A stretch of DNA of 35,641 nt from JBBDQZ01 sp040905705. GTDB lineage: Bacteria > Bacteroidota > Rhodothermia > Balneolales > Natronogracilivirgulaceae. Shown here piece by piece: positions 32,010 to 35,641 of this stretch. The notes beneath the pieces were generated by a model, which did no database searches, was not told the DNA's origin, and saw nothing but the letters and a program-made list of their open reading frames with translations. A program made the translations under genes and the position numbers. The first letter of the stretch is position 1. The number at the start of each line of letters is the position of its first letter. The stretch covers positions 1 to 35,641 of the forward strand of contig JBBDQZ010000035.1 of the NCBI GenBank assembly GCA_040905705.1, written 5' to 3'.

Positions 32010-35000
32010 CTAAAAAACAGCATTTATATTAAACCGTAAAGTTTGGATTAAAGGCCTGTTAGTTAATGTCCGGCCATCGTATTGCATTCCTGCACGTAAA
32101 AAAGTACTGATTCGATAGTCAGCTTGAAGCGACCAGGACCAGGTATTTCCAAGCCCTGCTCCGTCGGTAAGTTCAAACTCCCCGATGCTGGTCGATGGAC
32201 CACCCGATAATTCAAAACTTCTATGTTCGACACGCAGGGTTGAAAGAATCTTTCTCCCCAGTGTAATCCTGGTATCAGTGTGCATGGTTACACCCCGTAC
32301 TACCGACGAGTTTGCAGGAAAACGATCATCTCTACGAAGATAGGACATCCCCACTCCGGATTGTACAGATTGATACCATCGGATATCCAATCTGGGACTG
32401 AATGCTCTATTATAAATCAAAAAATTACGGGAAGTAAAACCTTCGCTGATATTTGTATTACGTCCTAATGTCATTGATGCGGAGACACGATAACGCCCGG
32501 TTAGCCGGCCACCACCCCGGATGATGATGTTTTCGATTTTTTGCCGTTCGACTCCGCTGGTTCGTCGATTTTGTGATAACATACGATCGGCTGTCAATCT
32601 GAATTCATACCGGGTCCTGTTACGAAAAAATTCAACATCCTGCTCTATATGAAATCGTCCGCTAATGGTCAGCGAATCATCACGAAATTTATGTAATCGC
32701 AACAGGTAAATATCCTCAAGCTGATCCGTGCTGTTTTCTTCCTGGATATCGATAACCGATTGCCAGCGTAAACCCGAAAGGAAATCAAGCAGCTCTGAGT
32801 ATTGCGCATCATAAGAGTCAATCAACCGGGACGGATCCACAGTTGTACGCCAGCGTGCCCGAAGAGCAATCACAGAAAACAGCTCATCCGACGGTACCAG
32901 ATGCTTGATAAAAATACCTTCATTGGGGCTCTGTTCCGGAAAAAATTCGTCAACCTGTTGTACGCCATCCTCATTAGAGTCGATCCAGATATATTGCCCC
33001 ATTCCCGGTCCAATATCAATAAAAGCTTCCTGTATTAATGGTTGACGTTCCGTATTGGCATCATACAAAAAATGTGTTTCGACAAACCGGTCCCATGGCC
33101 TATAATCGGTAACCGAGCGCAATAATATACCCCGGCTGTCGAGGCGCTGTTGATCCAGCCTGAATATCTCTTCAAACCTGCGCTGTCTTAACCCTGCCAA
33201 ATTTTTTGTTTGAAAAAGGTCGTCCCTCCTATAATCGAATACATATCGTTGAGTAATTCCATACGATTCGTCGGTGAATTCCCCGTCAATCACACCGGAA
33301 TCTTTCCGATAGCGAACGGAACTTCCGACTCTGAATGCATCCGAAATTTGATAATAGAGCCCTGGGCCCACTTCAAAAAAACGGAATGAATTTGTCGTCA
33401 ATGAATCGCTGTTGCTGTTTTTTTGAAGCCGATTCTCCTTCTCGAATTCTAATTCCGGCTGTAATGAGCCGGTGGACATGGAAATATCATAGTCGACTCT
33501 GCCCTGCTGACGCCACCATGAACCTTGTTCATCGATTCTCCGATCGTCACTTTCTACACGCTCCAGGAAATACTCGACGTGGGGCAGCCCCTCTTCCGTG
33601 GAAATCAGCCGTGCATCACCACGTATCCCGTCGAACTCATTGTGTTCAAGGATGCCGGCAGCAATATGCAGTGATGATTGATTGGTAGGCAACCAGCCGG
33701 CCTCACTCTCAATACGTTTTTCATCAGACTCCGCCACGTGTGACAAATTCCATCTCCGGTTAAATTCCACTTCCCGAACCCGGTCAAAATAGGCAAAATG
33801 TTCCCCTTCATAGCGACCTTTTGCATCGAACCGTATCGTGCCAAGCCGGGTTTCAAACGGTTTTAGTTCCATGCCTATCAAAAAGCTCATATCTTCGTTG
33901 TTGTGATCATCAACAGGTGATAAACGGTTCCGGTCAAAGTAGCTTCCGGACCATTCACTGAAAAAATCTAAATGAGAGGTGGCACGGACTCGACTGCGCA
34001 AAGCAATCATATTTTGTTCCACAGGCCGTGACAAACGCCGTTCCGGCATATAGTTGCCCATACCCGGCCCCGCCCATTCATAGAGTATTCCGTTGGCGGC
34101 CCGGCCTACCCTCCGGTAGTCACCTTCTCCATCCGGAACCCTGCTAAATACCACCCGGTAGACACTCGATGAGTCTCCGGGAATGTGTTCAAATATTTCA
34201 TACCGTACTTCCTGATACAAGGTGTCTGTTTTACTATACAACAGAAAATCGGCATCCCTCCGGAACCCGACCGAATCCGCACCGCTCACAACGGCCAGTT
34301 TCGAATCATCTCCGGCACTACTCAACACGTCCCGCTCGGATTCACTTAGAAAATATTGTGTACTCAAATTAACATTATCCGCTTCCCGGATAGCGGAAGC
34401 GCCGACTGTCACCCTGCCATTCAGCATGTTTACCTCCTCTGCTTCTGCGGCCAACAGTGTGCGGGTATAGGCGTCTTTCATATACTGAAAATCAACAATA
34501 ATTCTTGAATGATCGGTTATAATCCGGTTCGAGGTGAAGGTGACTTCACCAAGTCCGTAATCAATAACGTAGTCGTTCTCTTCCCCTCTGACCATCAGTT
34601 GACCATTAATATACACCCGCTCCGATCCGGCCAGAACAATAATAAATTGTTCGTTTTCAGCACCGGTAAGCCGATATGGTCCTTGAACACCGTCTTCTCC
34701 ATTAAAACGCATTTCCCGGTATTGACCCCGAATAACTGCGGCAGCCCCCAAATAATCTCCATATTGTTTGAAACCGGTCTGTATATTTACCCCCTGCATT
34801 CTACGGTTAATAACGGCAAACCTGCTCTGATCCAGTTTAACATCGACGTCTCCCATTTGCAGCATACCGAGTTCATGTTGCATGCGGATATATACCTGAT
34901 CGAACTCTCTCAGTGTCTGTGTGGTTCCGTCGGGTTGAATAGGGGTACTGCGGTCGGTCAAAGATGCAACAACCTCAATATCATCGGTTATATGACCACT

Positions 35001-35516
35001 GATGTCCAGTCTCAATCCGCTTTCCATGGTAAAATCCTGATGTGACCCCACGACAATGCCCCTTCGCAAATTTCCGTTACGTTGCAATTGTGTATCGCCG
35101 AACAGCTCATCCTGCCGAAGCGGTCTCCTGGTGATTTGCACAGTATCGTCTGTTTCTACATCTCCGTCTAAAGTATCGATTCGGATTAGTTCTCTCTCAT
35201 ATACAGAGACAGGCAGATTAACAGGGCGGACCTCATACCGAAAGAAGAGTGAATCAAACATCAGTCGGGATTGTGGCTGAACATCCCAACTCCATTCACC
35301 TTTTACTGGATACAGAGTCCAGTTTTTAGGTGGAAGTATAATGGTATCGCCACGAACCTGAAATGTTTCCGGAATGATCCATGGGTCCAGCGACACGACA
35401 GAGTCCTGTTCTGAAACTGCCAGGCGGAGATCTTTTTTCAGAGTAATCTGACCCTGTGCATTTCCGTGCAGCATGGCACCATTAAAAGCAAACAGAAAGA
35501 TAAGCAGTTTTTTCAA
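32010..35516 (-). CDS. Large outer-membrane beta-barrel protein, function unknown
   Basis: 1168-residue exported protein. Residues 1-about 20 are a signal peptide (KKLLIFLFAFNGAML). Blocks I recall from large outer-membrane proteins of Chlorobi/Ignavibacteria-like genomes include NGNLRRGIVVGSHQDFTMES (about 145-165), ASLTDRSTPIQPDG, EGVQGPYRLTGAENEQFIIV and NDYVIDYGLGEVTF. The rest alternates polar and hydrophobic residues as in a long barrel and ends AVF, a barrel-assembly signal. The layout recalls SprA, the type IX secretion translocon, but it is about half as long and not clearly homologous. The start is TTG at 35516, chosen because the signal peptide begins there. It stands alone, 188 nt upstream of exbB. 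Confidence 0.7.
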   Translation of the reverse strand: MKKLLIFLFAFNGAMLHGNAQGQITLKKDLRLAVSEQDSVVSLDPWIIPETFQVRGDTIILPPKNWTLYPVKGEWSWDVQPQSRLMFDSLFFRYEVRPVNLPVSVYERELIRIDTLDGDVETDDTVQITRRPLRQDELFGDTQLQRNGNLRRGIVVGSHQDFTMESGLRLDISGHITDDIEVVASLTDRSTPIQPDGTTQTLREFDQVYIRMQHELGMLQMGDVDVKLDQSRFAVINRRMQGVNIQTGFKQYGDYLGAAAVIRGQYREMRFNGEDGVQGPYRLTGAENEQFIIVLAGSERVYINGQLMVRGEENDYVIDYGLGEVTFTSNRIITDHSRIIVDFQYMKDAYTRTLLAAEAEEVNMLNGRVTVGASAIREADNVNLSTQYFLSESERDVLSSAGDDSKLAVVSGADSVGFRRDADFLLYSKTDTLYQEVRYEIFEHIPGDSSSVYRVVFSRVPDGEGDYRRVGRAANGILYEWAGPGMGNYMPERRLSRPVEQNMIALRSRVRATSHLDFFSEWSGSYFDRNRLSPVDDHNNEDMSFLIGMELKPFETRLGTIRFDAKGRYEGEHFAYFDRVREVEFNRRWNLSHVAESDEKRIESEAGWLPTNQSSLHIAAGILEHNEFDGIRGDARLISTEEGLPHVEYFLERVESDDRRIDEQGSWWRQQGRVDYDISMSTGSLQPELEFEKENRLQKNSNSDSLTTNSFRFFEVGPGLYYQISDAFRVGSSVRYRKDSGVIDGEFTDESYGITQRYVFDYRRDDLFQTKNLAGLRQRRFEEIFRLDQQRLDSRGILLRSVTDYRPWDRFVETHFLYDANTERQPLIQEAFIDIGPGMGQYIWIDSNEDGVQQVDEFFPEQSPNEGIFIKHLVPSDELFSVIALRARWRTTVDPSRLIDSYDAQYSELLDFLSGLRWQSVIDIQEENSTDQLEDIYLLRLHKFRDDSLTISGRFHIEQDVEFFRNRTRYEFRLTADRMLSQNRRTSGVERQKIENIIIRGGGRLTGRYRVSASMTLGRNTNISEGFTSRNFLIYNRAFSPRLDIRWYQSVQSGVGMSYLRRDDRFPANSSVVRGVTMHTDTRITLGRKILSTLRVEHRSFELSGGPSTSIGEFELTDGAGLGNTWSWSLQADYRISTFLRAGMQYDGRTLTNRPLIQTLRFNINAVF

Positions 35517-35598
35517 AAGGCCAAGTCGGTTACCCCTGTTGATAGCGCCCTGCCGGTCGCATCAGAAAAATTCAACAGCAATATATTATCGAGTAGGA

Positions 35599-35632
35599 AG
35601 ATAAAAGTATCAAGTTAAAGATACTTTTATCT
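35599..35632. terminator. Perfect 13-bp AT-rich hairpin, probable bidirectional terminator
   Basis: AGATAAAAGTATC (35599-35611) and GATACTTTTATCT (35620-35632) are exact inverted copies with an 8-nt loop. The A4 and T4 blocks in the two arms give terminator-like properties in both directions. It lies about 80 nt upstream of the large outer-membrane protein gene, so it probably ends a transcript entering from beyond the window. Confidence 0.6.
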
Positions 35633-35641
35633 GTCCTCTCA

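Overview
The window is chromosomal DNA of a free-living, Gram-negative, aerobic bacterium of the FCB group. My best guess is the Balneolota/Rhodothermota branch rather than classical Bacteroidota. Four things point there: a short Bacteroidota-type primary sigma factor (about 293 aa, no region 1.1); a single-chain 2-oxoglutarate dehydrogenase with a built-in E2-like domain (known from Actinobacteria and reported in this branch); many outer-membrane barrels and lipoproteins; and E. coli-like -35/-10 promoters in front of two operons. This placement is an inference. No phage, transposon, CRISPR, rRNA or tRNA genes were seen.

Layout. 1-3101 (minus): the str operon rpsL-rpsG-fusA-tuf, with tuf cut by the window edge. 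3290-7546 (plus): recG, then a compact cassette of two DUF1538 membrane proteins and a protein made of two fused P-II-like domains. 7593-10956 (minus): a probable metal (zinc) uptake locus with a ZnuD-like TonB-dependent receptor, a His/acid-rich lipoprotein and a small exported CPIC protein. 11162-12859 (minus): DUF432 protein plus MscS channel. 13166-14098 (plus): tandem-domain universal stress protein. 14189-18121 (minus): FadL-type porin, Ser/Arg-rich lipoprotein, rpoD. 18440-22979 (minus): deoB, a GAF-GAF-degenerate GGDEF protein and oligoendopeptidase F. 23310-27089 (plus): the fused 2-oxoglutarate dehydrogenase. 27195-28539 (minus): PTPS/QueD-family enzyme and FolE2. 28698-31821 (minus): ExbB, a small membrane protein, two ExbD proteins and ThiL. 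32010-35516 (minus): a 1168-residue outer-membrane protein.

How the parts fit. Most of the window is housekeeping (translation, DNA repair, transcription, TCA cycle, pterin, thiamine and nucleoside metabolism), mixed with envelope functions. The ExbB/ExbD operon could energise TonB receptors such as the one at 7593-9854. The DUF1538-DUF1538-(P-II)2 cassette looks like a transporter with its own cytosolic nucleotide or metabolite sensor. It is the best candidate for an under-described system here, followed by the metal-uptake locus and the GAF/pseudo-GGDEF protein translationally coupled to deoB. Several genes appear to start at TTG or GTG, so automatic start calls here deserve care.
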